Origin: Pseudomonadota bacterium
Lineage (GTDB): Bacteria > Pseudomonadota > Gammaproteobacteria > Acidithiobacillales > Acidithiobacillaceae
Length of the DNA: 6,553 nt
Direction: 5' to 3'
Assembly (NCBI GenBank): GCA_021827445.1
Contig: JAKAVW010000168.1
Location: forward strand, 1-6,553
Below are positions 1 to 5,841 of the stretch, piece by piece. The notes beneath the pieces were generated by a model. It ran no database searches. It saw only the letters and a list, made by a program, of their open reading frames with translations, and was not told the DNA's origin. Made by a program: the position numbers and the translations under genes. Position 1 is the stretch's first letter; every line of letters begins with the position of its first letter.

Positions 1-1
1 A

Positions 2-364
2 CATCCGCCAACGGCGAAGGAGCTGCAAAAACGTCTGCACCAGCAGCAGATTATCGCCCATGTCGTGCTTTCCCATACCCGCTATCTGGATATATTGCCC
101 ATTCGTGCTTCCAAGGGCCACGCCATCCGTTTCCTGGCCTTTCGCTGGGGATTGCCCTTGCATGCGGTGCTTACTGCGGGGGACTCCGGCAATGACGCCG
201 ATATGATGGGGGGCGAAATTTGCGGCGTTGTGGTCGGCAACCACAGCCCGGAATTACACGGGCTAAGAGGTAAACAACACATCTATTTTGCCAGTGCTTA
301 CCATGCCTGGGGCATTCTCGAAGGCATCCAGTACTATCACTTTCCAGGAGATGCCCATGTCTGA
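2..364 (+). CDS. Sucrose-phosphate synthase / sucrose-phosphate phosphatase, C-terminal HAD domain (5' truncated by window edge)
   Basis: The visible 120 codons are the C-terminal part of a HAD-superfamily sucrose-phosphate phosphatase-like domain, open from the first base of the window in this frame. The key feature is HAD motif IV, GDSGND at 179-196, which supplies the Mg-binding acidic residues. Upstream, the stretch SHTRYLDILPIRASKG carries the motif III lysine and is typical of sucrose phosphatases and the matching domain of sucrose-phosphate synthase (SPS). The motif is intact, so phosphatase activity is plausible, as in bidomain bacterial SPS; in many SPS proteins this domain is degenerate. 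The product would form sucrose-6-phosphate from UDP-glucose and fructose-6-phosphate and/or dephosphorylate it to sucrose in the cytoplasm. The gene overlaps the sucrose synthase start by 8 bp, indicating one operon. Whether a glucosyltransferase domain precedes it lies outside the window; a stand-alone phosphatase is the alternative. Confidence 0.82.
   Translation, partial: HPPTAKELQKRLHQQQIIAHVVLSHTRYLDILPIRASKGHAIRFLAFRWGLPLHAVLTAGDSGNDADMMGGEICGVVVGNHSPELHGLRGKQHIYFASAYHAWGILEGIQYYHFPGDAHV
346..350 (+). promoter_or_regulatory. Ribosome binding site that fixes the sucrose synthase start
   Basis: AGGAG lies directly against an in-frame ATG at 351 but 6 nt before a second in-frame ATG at 357. 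The spacing makes 357 the likely start. The site lies inside the 3' end of the upstream phosphatase-domain gene, so translation of the two is probably coupled. Confidence 0.7.
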
Positions 365-2738
365 CGACCTGCGTCGCTGTATCAGCCAGAATTCCCATTG
401 TGTTTCCGGGTTGTTGCGATATCTGTTCAATCTGCAACGCCCCTTTCTGCTTTATACCGATTTGCAAACGGCCATCAGCGACTTTGCCGCAGATTACGGC
501 AGCAATGCAGACCTCGCGGTGTTGCAGGAATTCTTCTCCAGACTACAAGAGGCGGTGCTCGCCGAGCCGTGGATTTATCTGGCCTGGCGTCCCGGTCCCG
601 GCCGCTGGATCTATCTGCGGTTACACTGGGAGCAACTCAATCTGGAGACCCTGACACCGGGTGATTATCTCGCCTTCAAAGAAAAACAGGTGCTCCCCGC
701 GAATGATCAGGAGCCGGTACTCACCGTGGATTTTGAAGATTTCCGCGCTGCTCCCTATCGTCTGCGTGATGAGGCCACCATCGGGCAGGGGCTCATGTAT
801 ATGAATCGTCGCCTGGCCGGACAGCTTTTCGGGGACATCAAGGCCGGTCGCCAGAGCATTCTCGACTTTTTGGCCGTGCACAAGCTCAACGGGCAATCGC
901 TGATGGTGCGTGATCAACCGCCGGACTTTGAGACGCTGCGCCAGACTGTACAGTATCTGGCGACACTGCCCAAGACCAAACCCTGGCCGGAGTTTGCCGC
1001 GGAAATGAGCCGCCGCGGTTTTGCCCCCGGCTGGGGGGACACCGCCGGACGGGTCCGTGAAACCATGCGTCTGCTGATGGACCTGCTGGACGCACCCTCG
1101 GCGGAAAGCCTGGAGGCCTTCATCGACCGCATCCCCATGATCTCAAAAATACTGATCGTTTCTATTCATGGCTGGTTCGCGCAGGACAAGGTGCTCGGAC
1201 GTCCGGATACCGGCGGGCAGGTCGTCTACATTCTCGACCAGGCGCGCGCCTTGGAACAGGAAATGCGGCAGCGGCTGGCGCGTCAGGGCGTGGACATCGT
1301 GCCGCACATTCTCATTGCCACCCGCCTGATTCCCAATGCCGATGGCACTACCTGCGACCAGCGTCTGGAACCCATCCATAGCGCCGACAACGTGCAGATT
1401 CTCCGCGTGCCCTTCCGCTATCCCAATGGCGAAATATTGCCGCACTGGATCTCCCGCTTCAATGTCTGGCCATGGCTGGAACGCTATGCCGACGATCTCG
1501 AACGGGAAACCCTGGCGGAATTTGGCCGTCGTCCCGACCTGATTATCGGCAATTATTCCGATGGCAATCTGGTAGCCTCCCTGCTCAGTGAACGGCTGAA
1601 TGTCACCCAGTGCAACATTGCCCACGCGCTGGAGAAGAGTAAATATCTCTATAGCGACCTCTACTGGCGCGATCACGATGCCAGCCATCATTTCGCCTGT
1701 CAGTTCACCGCCGATCTCATCGCCATGAACTCCGCCGACATTATCGTCACCAGCACTTATCAGGAAATCGCCGGGAATGACCGCGAGGTGGGCCAGTACG
1801 AAGGGCATCAGAATTACAGCCTCCCCGGACTGTATCGGGTGGAAAACGGGATTGACGTCTTCGACACCAAATTCAATATCATCTCTCCCGGTGCCGATGC
1901 CCGCTATTATTTTCCGTATTCCGCCAGCGAAGAACGTTTACGTTTTCTACACGACGATATTGATGCGTTGCTCTTTGGCGAGGAGCCTGCCGCAGACCGG
2001 CGCGGCCTATTAAAGGATCAGGATAAACCCATCATTTTCAGTATGGCGCGCATGGACCACATCAAAAATCTCAGCGGACTGGCCGAGATTTTTGGTGCCT
2101 CTGAGCGTCTACGCAGGCTGGCGAATCTTGTTATTATCGGTGGCCATGTCGATCCGCAGGATTCTCAGGATGAGGAAGAACGGGCGCAAATCCACCAGAT
2201 GCACGCCATCATGGATGCGCATCAGCTTGACGGCCAGATGCGCTGGATAGGCACTTTACTCGATAAGAATGTGGCGGGAGAACTCTACCGGGTCATTGGC
2301 GATACCCATGGATGTTTCGTCCAGCCCGCACTCTTTGAAGCCTTCGGACTGACGGTGATCGAAGCCATGAGCTCCGGTCTCCCGGTATTTGCCACCCGCT
2401 TCGGAGGGCCATTGGAAATTATAGAAGATGGCATTTCCGGTTTTCATATCGATCCCAACAACCTGCAGGAGGCGGCGGAGAAGTTGGCGGACTTCCTGGA
2501 AAACGTTGCTGCCGATAGCCGTGTTTGGGAGGCGATTTCCGATGGCGCATTAGCGCGGGTCAGCGCGCATTACACCTGGGGTAAATATGCCACGCGGATG
2601 ATGACGCTGGCGCGGATTTTCGGGTTTTGGCGCTACATGCTCAAAACCGATCATCACGCCGCCCGCCGCTATTTGCAGATGTTTCAGCATTTGCAGTGGC
2701 GGCCTCTGGCCCATGCGGTGCCGTTGGGAGAGTCATGA
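357..2738 (+). CDS. Sucrose synthase (bacterial SuSy, GT-B glycosyltransferase family 4)
   Basis: This enzyme reversibly converts sucrose + NDP to NDP-glucose + fructose in the cytoplasm. The 793-residue product matches the family length of about 800. Residues 1 to about 260 form the N-terminal regulatory region of sucrose synthases. The GT-B fold starts near 262 with ILIVSIHGWFAQDKVLGRPD, followed by the substrate loop TGGQ (G286, G287). Further signatures are NIAHALEKSKY (H423), the phosphate-binding pair R565 and K570 in MARMDHIKN, and the retaining-transferase E-x7-E motif (E661, E669) in EAFGLTVIE. The C-terminus RYLQMFQHLQWRPLAHAVP resembles, from memory, that of the A. caldus enzyme. 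In the nucleotide-contact loop it reads LLDKN (634-638) where plant enzymes read QMNRV; that difference is associated with bacterial preference for ADP over UDP. The start at 357 is chosen from the AGGAG spacing; 351 is the alternative. It overlaps the upstream gene by 8 bp and shares its stop palindrome with the convergent toxin gene. Confidence 0.96.
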   Translation: MSDDLRRCISQNSHCVSGLLRYLFNLQRPFLLYTDLQTAISDFAADYGSNADLAVLQEFFSRLQEAVLAEPWIYLAWRPGPGRWIYLRLHWEQLNLETLTPGDYLAFKEKQVLPANDQEPVLTVDFEDFRAAPYRLRDEATIGQGLMYMNRRLAGQLFGDIKAGRQSILDFLAVHKLNGQSLMVRDQPPDFETLRQTVQYLATLPKTKPWPEFAAEMSRRGFAPGWGDTAGRVRETMRLLMDLLDAPSAESLEAFIDRIPMISKILIVSIHGWFAQDKVLGRPDTGGQVVYILDQARALEQEMRQRLARQGVDIVPHILIATRLIPNADGTTCDQRLEPIHSADNVQILRVPFRYPNGEILPHWISRFNVWPWLERYADDLERETLAEFGRRPDLIIGNYSDGNLVASLLSERLNVTQCNIAHALEKSKYLYSDLYWRDHDASHHFACQFTADLIAMNSADIIVTSTYQEIAGNDREVGQYEGHQNYSLPGLYRVENGIDVFDTKFNIISPGADARYYFPYSASEERLRFLHDDIDALLFGEEPAADRRGLLKDQDKPIIFSMARMDHIKNLSGLAEIFGASERLRRLANLVIIGGHVDPQDSQDEEERAQIHQMHAIMDAHQLDGQMRWIGTLLDKNVAGELYRVIGDTHGCFVQPALFEAFGLTVIEAMSSGLPVFATRFGGPLEIIEDGISGFHIDPNNLQEAAEKLADFLENVAADSRVWEAISDGALARVSAHYTWGKYATRMMTLARIFGFWRYMLKTDHHAARRYLQMFQHLQWRPLAHAVPLGES

Positions 2739-3200
2739 GTGACAGCCGGGTCTCTGCGACAAACGCGTGTCCAAAGGATAACGATAGGTGGCAGAAATGG
2801 CACAGCGCGCCGCCGCCGGATGCCGGGGGTTCAGGAGCACGTTCCAGGTCTCCGGCACCAGCACACTCGGCACACGCAGCAGGGATGCTGTACCGTCGGC
2901 GAGCCAGCGATCCCCGTACATTTGCGTGAGATGCAAATGTTGACTCCAATCCTGCGGAAGATGAGTGATATCCGCACTGTCTAATGCAATATCTTCCGGC
3001 ACGGAAATACGCAACCATTGGAACGCGTCCGGGAGATCTTCCGTATCGACTTCGAGATGGACCAGTGTTTCCAGAAGTGCCGTGGACGGATCCGGCGCGC
3101 AATAGACTACCGGACGGCCGCGACTGGACCAACGTCCGGAAGCGCGCATGCCACCCAGACCATCCAGCGTCGTATGATTACTGATCCGCCAGAGAAGCAC
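2733..3200 (-). CDS. RES-domain toxin (NAD+-degrading family) of a RES/Xre toxin-antitoxin pair
   Basis: About 155 residues of a RES-domain protein. Members studied elsewhere deplete NAD+ (NAD+ phosphorylase or related activity) or ADP-ribosylate targets, causing growth arrest when not bound by antitoxin. Visible signatures are LWRISNH at the N-terminus (R5), ASGRW followed by RGRPVVYCA (Y33), ALLETLVHLE (E44), and the later VPSVLVPETWNVLLNPRHP block with the conserved serine and asparagine; the C-terminal YPLDTRL matches the family's terminal motif. The start is uncertain. GTG at 3200 begins just before LWRIS, as in relatives, and lies 2 nt past the antitoxin stop, with AGGGGA 13 nt upstream. 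ATG at 3239 would add 13 residues and overlap the antitoxin by 37 bp, but lacks a well-spaced ribosome site. All core motifs are intact, so the toxin appears functional. Confidence 0.9.
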   Translation of the reverse strand: MLLWRISNHTTLDGLGGMRASGRWSSRGRPVVYCAPDPSTALLETLVHLEVDTEDLPDAFQWLRISVPEDIALDSADITHLPQDWSQHLHLTQMYGDRWLADGTASLLRVPSVLVPETWNVLLNPRHPAAARCAISATYRYPLDTRLSQRPGCHS

Positions 3201-3202
3201 CG

Positions 3203-3643
3203 TCAGGCGGCCATCCCCTGATCGATACGGACCAGCCATTCTTCGACCAGACGGGCGCCCATTTCGGTCTCCAGCGCCGTTAGTGGCGTGCGGCCGCCCA
3301 GCCCGGTCTTCGGTTTGCGCAACCAGCGCAGCGCCTTTTCCGGGTCGCCGAAGGTCTGTCCCGCCTGTAGCAGACAGCGCAGCACGCGCAGGAACCGGTC
3401 GGACTCCTCCCGATTCAGGCGACCGGTACCCGCTTTGCGATGCGACATGGTCCGCGCCGGGATGACCAGTGCCTGGATTTCGGTCTTCGTCAACCCGAGC
3501 TCTGTCAGTAGCGCCAACTGGGCAAGAGGAACCCCCGTTTCCGTCAGTTCAAGCAGGGCAGTGTCCTCTTCCGGGAGAAGCCCAAGTAGCCGCAGAACCC
3601 CTTGCGATGCGGACGTTCCTGATTCAATCAGTGCTATCGCCAT
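3203..3643 (-). CDS. MbcA/ParS/Xre-family antitoxin (DUF2384) of the RES/Xre module
   Basis: A 146-residue antitoxin that neutralises the RES toxin encoded directly downstream and probably represses their shared promoter. Residues about 35-85 hold the Xre-like helix-turn-helix region, ending in the family segment LNREESDRFLRVLRCLLQA. Residues about 95-146 form the C-terminal toxin-binding domain, FGDPEKALRWLRKPKTGLGGRTPLTALETEMGARLVEEWL, very close to the family consensus (FGD, W, P, LGG, TPL, T, GA, V). The ATG at 3643 is preceded by AGGAGGA with 7 nt spacing, the strongest ribosome site in the window, whereas the toxin's is weak or badly spaced; this fits antitoxin excess. Antitoxin first, toxin second is the usual order. 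The operon is transcribed away from the divergent Ada-AlkA gene. Confidence 0.92.
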   Translation of the reverse strand: MAIALIESGTSASQGVLRLLGLLPEEDTALLELTETGVPLAQLALLTELGLTKTEIQALVIPARTMSHRKAGTGRLNREESDRFLRVLRCLLQAGQTFGDPEKALRWLRKPKTGLGGRTPLTALETEMGARLVEEWLVRIDQGMAA

Positions 3644-3650
3644 AACGGTT

Positions 3651-3657
3651 TCCTCCT
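3651..3657 (-). promoter_or_regulatory. Strong ribosome binding site of the antitoxin gene
   Basis: On the minus strand AGGAGGA stands 7 nt before the ATG at 3643. It is a near-perfect Shine-Dalgarno sequence and supports both the start and higher antitoxin than toxin translation. Confidence 0.8.
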
Positions 3658-3670
3658 GTCTTGGCCATAT

Positions 3671-3687
3671 GCCACTATTATAGCGGC
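3671..3687 (-). promoter_or_regulatory. Toxin-antitoxin promoter -10 box inside a 17-bp operator-like inverted repeat
   Basis: The minus strand reads TATAAT at 3682-3677, a perfect -10 box about 34 bp upstream of the antitoxin ATG. It lies within GCCACTATTATAGCGGC (plus strand), a 17-bp dyad with seven of eight base pairs matched about a central T. The -35 region is weak: TGGCCC with an 18-nt spacer matches 3 of 6. A perfect -10 with a poor -35 and a dyad covering the -10 fits a promoter repressed by the antitoxin or toxin-antitoxin complex. Binding is inferred. Confidence 0.6.
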
Positions 3688-3689
3688 AA

Positions 3690-3699
3690 TTTGCGCAAA
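3690..3699. promoter_or_regulatory. Perfect 10-bp palindrome TTTGCGCAAA between divergent genes
   Basis: This palindrome lies just upstream of the toxin-antitoxin -10 box, in its spacer, and about 85 bp upstream of the Ada-AlkA start. With its left flank it reads AAT-N4-GCAA on the plus strand, near but not equal to the E. coli Ada box (AAT-N6-GCAA). It could be a second antitoxin site or an Ada-type site. Confidence 0.35.
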
Positions 3700-3721
3700 G
3701 GGGCCAGGCCTAACTGGTTGC

Positions 3722-3737
3722 ACATCAATATCGATGT
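3722..3737. promoter_or_regulatory. 16-bp inverted repeat upstream of the Ada-AlkA gene
   Basis: ACATCAATATCGATGT is a dyad with seven of eight base pairs matched, centred about 55 bp upstream of the Ada-AlkA ATG. The position suits an activator or repressor site for that gene. No known regulator is recognised from it. Confidence 0.35.
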
Positions 3738-3748
3738 CCGAAAATGAC

Positions 3749-3777
3749 GAGACACCTGCAGCCGCCTGGTTTATAAA
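3749..3777 (+). promoter_or_regulatory. Candidate Ada-AlkA promoter giving a leaderless or near-leaderless transcript
   Basis: GAGACA (3749-3754, 4 of 6 matches to a -35) is separated by 17 nt from TATAAA (3772-3777, 5 of 6 matches to a -10). Only 6 nt separate the -10 from the ATG at 3784, so the predicted transcript would begin at or next to the start codon. The only ribosome site candidate, AAGAG at 3776-3780, is just 3 nt from the ATG, poor spacing. The assignment rests on sequence matches alone. Confidence 0.4.
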
Positions 3778-3783
3778 GAGCCT

Positions 3784-5253
3784 ATGAATACATCGGACCT
3801 GAATCGCGAAGTGTGCTACCGCGCCGTCCTGGCAAGGGACGCACGGTTTGACGGCAAGTTCTACACGGCGGTGTTATCCACGGGTATCTATTGCCGTCCG
3901 GTATGTCCCGCACGTCCCCCAAAACTGAGAAATTGCCTCTTTGTACCCAGCACTGCGGTAGCCCGGCAGTTGGGTTTCCGACCCTGTTTGCGTTGCCGCC
4001 CCGAGTTGGCGGGAGCCGAACCTCTCGCAGTGGCCAGTGCCCTGGTGGTTTCCCTGGCCTTGCAGCAGATGAGCGATGACGGCGCCTTAAGCGGCACCAG
4101 TTTGGATGAGGTGGCTGTCCACTTAGGTGTTAGTGGACGGCATTTGCGGCGACTGTTTGTGCGTGTGCTTGGTAGCACGCCGACGGCCCTGGCGCAGACG
4201 CATCGCATTCTGCTGGCCAAAAAACTGCTTGCAGAAACCGGGCTTTCCATGACCGATGTCGCACTTGCTGCAGGATTTGGCAGCGTCCGTCGTTTCAATG
4301 CGGTCATGCAGCGCCACTGTGGGTGTGCGCCCAGTGCACTGCGCCATGCTTCTGCTTCGAAGAGCAATATGGCTGCGGGCATCACCTTGAAGCTGCCCTA
4401 TACCCCACCTTATGACTGGGCGGCACTGCTGGAATTTCTGGCGGGCCGCGCCATCCCGGGAGTGGAGGCCGTACAGTCCGGGCAGTATTGGCGTTCCTTT
4501 CAGTTAGAGGGGATACAGGGCCTTGTCGAAGTCCATCCTGATCCGGCGGCCGATCAGCTTCTGGCAACCATACACGCAACGAAAATTCCCCCTATAGGCA
4601 TCATCGTGGCGCGATTGCGCCGCCTGTTTGATCTGGATACGGAGATCATTAGGATCGACCAGCATCTTTCCACAGACCCGCTTATGGCTTCACGCGTCAG
4701 AGCGAGGCCTGGATTGCGTGTCCCAGGCGCATGGGATTTGTTCGAACTCACGGTGCGCGCGATATTGGGCCAGCAAATTAGCGTGGCTGCGGCGACCACG
4801 CTATCGGGTCGGCTTGTTGCCGCTCTTGGGGGATCGCTCACGGAAGAAATGGCGCAACTGTCAGACGGCACGGAAATCTCCAGGGTATTCCCGACACCTG
4901 CCGCCGTCATGGCCGCCGATCTTGGCTCTATCGGCCTAACCCGTGCCAGAGAAAAGACGCTGCAGACTCTGGCTGTGGCCATGCAAGAGGGTCGCCTGGC
5001 TTTTTCGGCGCATACCCTCGACAGCATTATCAAAAACCTCTGCGAACTGCCGGGTATCGGCCCATGGACGGCGCACTACATCGCCATGCGTGGCTATCGT
5101 GACCCGGATGCCTTCCCCCATTCAGACTTGGGATTGCTGCGTGCGCTGGAAACAGAGAACGGGCGCCCCAGCCCGGCAGTAATGCTGATGATCGCCGAAG
5201 CATGGCGGCCCTGGCGCGCCTATGCGGCCATGCGCTTGTGGGCGCAATCCTAG
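3784..5253 (+). CDS. alkA: Ada-like methyl sensor / AraC regulator fused to AlkA DNA-3-methyladenine glycosylase II
   Basis: A 489-residue three-part alkylation-response protein. Residues 1-80 are the Ada methyl-phosphotriester domain with zinc cysteines C37, C41, C68 and C71, one residue off E. coli Ada C38, C42, C69 and C72; C37 should be the methyl acceptor. Residues about 85-190 are an AraC-type helix-turn-helix region (LDEVAVHLGVSGRHLRRLF, then SMTDVALAAGFGSVRRFNAVM). Residues about 200-489 are AlkA: the N-terminal domain from ITLKLPYTPPYDW, the segment FELTVRAILGQQISVAAA, and the helix-hairpin-helix LPGIGPWTAHYIAMRGY with catalytic aspartate D448, 20 residues after W428 exactly as W218 to D238 in E. 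coli AlkA. It likely senses methylated DNA backbone, activates transcription and excises N-alkylated purines. Compared with E. coli, AlkA replaces Ada's own methyltransferase domain, and a separate methyltransferase gene lies convergent. Ada-AlkA fusions are known in other bacteria. ATG 3784 keeps the full Ada domain. Confidence 0.95.
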   Translation: MNTSDLNREVCYRAVLARDARFDGKFYTAVLSTGIYCRPVCPARPPKLRNCLFVPSTAVARQLGFRPCLRCRPELAGAEPLAVASALVVSLALQQMSDDGALSGTSLDEVAVHLGVSGRHLRRLFVRVLGSTPTALAQTHRILLAKKLLAETGLSMTDVALAAGFGSVRRFNAVMQRHCGCAPSALRHASASKSNMAAGITLKLPYTPPYDWAALLEFLAGRAIPGVEAVQSGQYWRSFQLEGIQGLVEVHPDPAADQLLATIHATKIPPIGIIVARLRRLFDLDTEIIRIDQHLSTDPLMASRVRARPGLRVPGAWDLFELTVRAILGQQISVAAATTLSGRLVAALGGSLTEEMAQLSDGTEISRVFPTPAAVMAADLGSIGLTRAREKTLQTLAVAMQEGRLAFSAHTLDSIIKNLCELPGIGPWTAHYIAMRGYRDPDAFPHSDLGLLRALETENGRPSPAVMLMIAEAWRPWRAYAAMRLWAQS

Positions 5254-5777
5254 AAATCACCGCCCTCATGGCGCAACAGCCAGCGTTTGCGCTCTATTCC
5301 GCCCGCGTAGCCGGTCAAGGTGCCGTTGGCGCCGATGACGCGATGGCAGGGAATGACAATACCAATGGGATTCGCTCCGTTGGCACGCCCCACGGCACGC
5401 ACCGCCGATGCCCGGTCCATGCCCTTCGCCTGTTCCTGATAGCTGCGGGTTTCTCCGGTGGGGATACTGCGCAACCAGGCCCAGGCCGCCTGCTGAAACT
5501 CGGTGCCCGCGGTTTCTACGGGAATGGCGGATACGGCGTTGAGATCACCCGCCCAGTAGGCCTCCAGACCGTTGCGAACCGGCTGCGGAGCAGTCCCCGA
5601 GGTCAGCGTTACCCCGTCGGAGCCGTAGAGCAGGCGGAGTCGATCCAGCATGCGGGCCTCGCTGTCCGCCCAGTCCAGTGCACGCAGGGTGTTTTGCGCG
5701 TCGGTGACCAGCAGCATGACACCCAACGGTGTAGTGATACGATCTATATGCCATTGAAGCAGCGGTTCGTTCAGCAT
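5250..5777 (-). CDS. ogt: Methylated-DNA-[protein]-cysteine S-methyltransferase (O6-alkylguanine repair)
   Basis: A 175-residue suicide repair protein that transfers the alkyl group from O6-methylguanine (and O4-methylthymine) to its own cysteine. The active site IPCHRVIG gives the acceptor C144. Just before it is the helix VRAVGRANGANPIGI, where R127 is the arginine finger that flips the base and the asparagine hinge is present. FQQAAWAWLRSIPTGETRSYQEQA is the usual DNA-binding domain entry, and GYAGGIERKRWLLRHEG the usual C-terminus. The N-terminal domain (1-85) is variable, as in Ogt-type stand-alone proteins. ATG 5777 has GAGGG 7 nt upstream. The gene converges on the Ada-AlkA gene, overlapping it by 4 bp (CTAG), and lies downstream of and codirectional with the TetR gene, 118 bp apart, so separate transcription is more likely than a tight operon. 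No clear promoter was found; TTGCCT-N17-CACATT is only a weak candidate. Confidence 0.96.
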   Translation of the reverse strand: MLNEPLLQWHIDRITTPLGVMLLVTDAQNTLRALDWADSEARMLDRLRLLYGSDGVTLTSGTAPQPVRNGLEAYWAGDLNAVSAIPVETAGTEFQQAAWAWLRSIPTGETRSYQEQAKGMDRASAVRAVGRANGANPIGIVIPCHRVIGANGTLTGYAGGIERKRWLLRHEGGDF

Positions 5778-5784
5778 TGGAAAA

Positions 5785-5789
5785 CCCTC
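5785..5789 (-). promoter_or_regulatory. Ribosome binding site of ogt
   Basis: GAGGG on the minus strand is spaced 7 nt from the ATG at 5777 and supports that start. Confidence 0.65.
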
Positions 5790-5841
5790 AAAAATGGATT
5801 CTGGAATGTGATGCTACGCCCAGACGCAGGCAAATGCGCGC

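Noticed and set aside
288..356. Upstream-extended start of sucrose synthase at 288
   Set aside because: The extension lies in the coding sequence of the upstream gene in another frame, and a well-spaced AGGAG supports the ATG at 357.
1143..1808. 221-codon open frame on the minus strand inside sucrose synthase
   Set aside because: It is fully antisense to a strongly conserved gene, lacks a ribosome site and has no recognisable domain; such shadows are common at this G+C content.
2739..3221. Short plus-strand frames opposite the RES toxin
   Set aside because: The minus-strand frame carries the RES signatures; the plus-strand products are low-complexity shadows without ribosome sites.
3201..3239. 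Toxin start at ATG 3239 with a 37-bp overlap on the antitoxin
   Set aside because: Possible, but the added 13 residues precede the usual family N-terminus and the ATG lacks a spaced ribosome site; kept as an alternative.
3644..3783. Mobile-element ends or attachment sites flanking the toxin-antitoxin module
   Set aside because: No terminal inverted repeats, target duplications or tRNA fragment were seen on either side; the dyads here fit promoter operators better.
3888..4385. 165-codon minus-strand frame within the Ada-AlkA gene
   Set aside because: The plus-strand product has intact zinc cysteines and helix-turn-helix in this region; the antisense frame is an arginine- and alanine-rich shadow.
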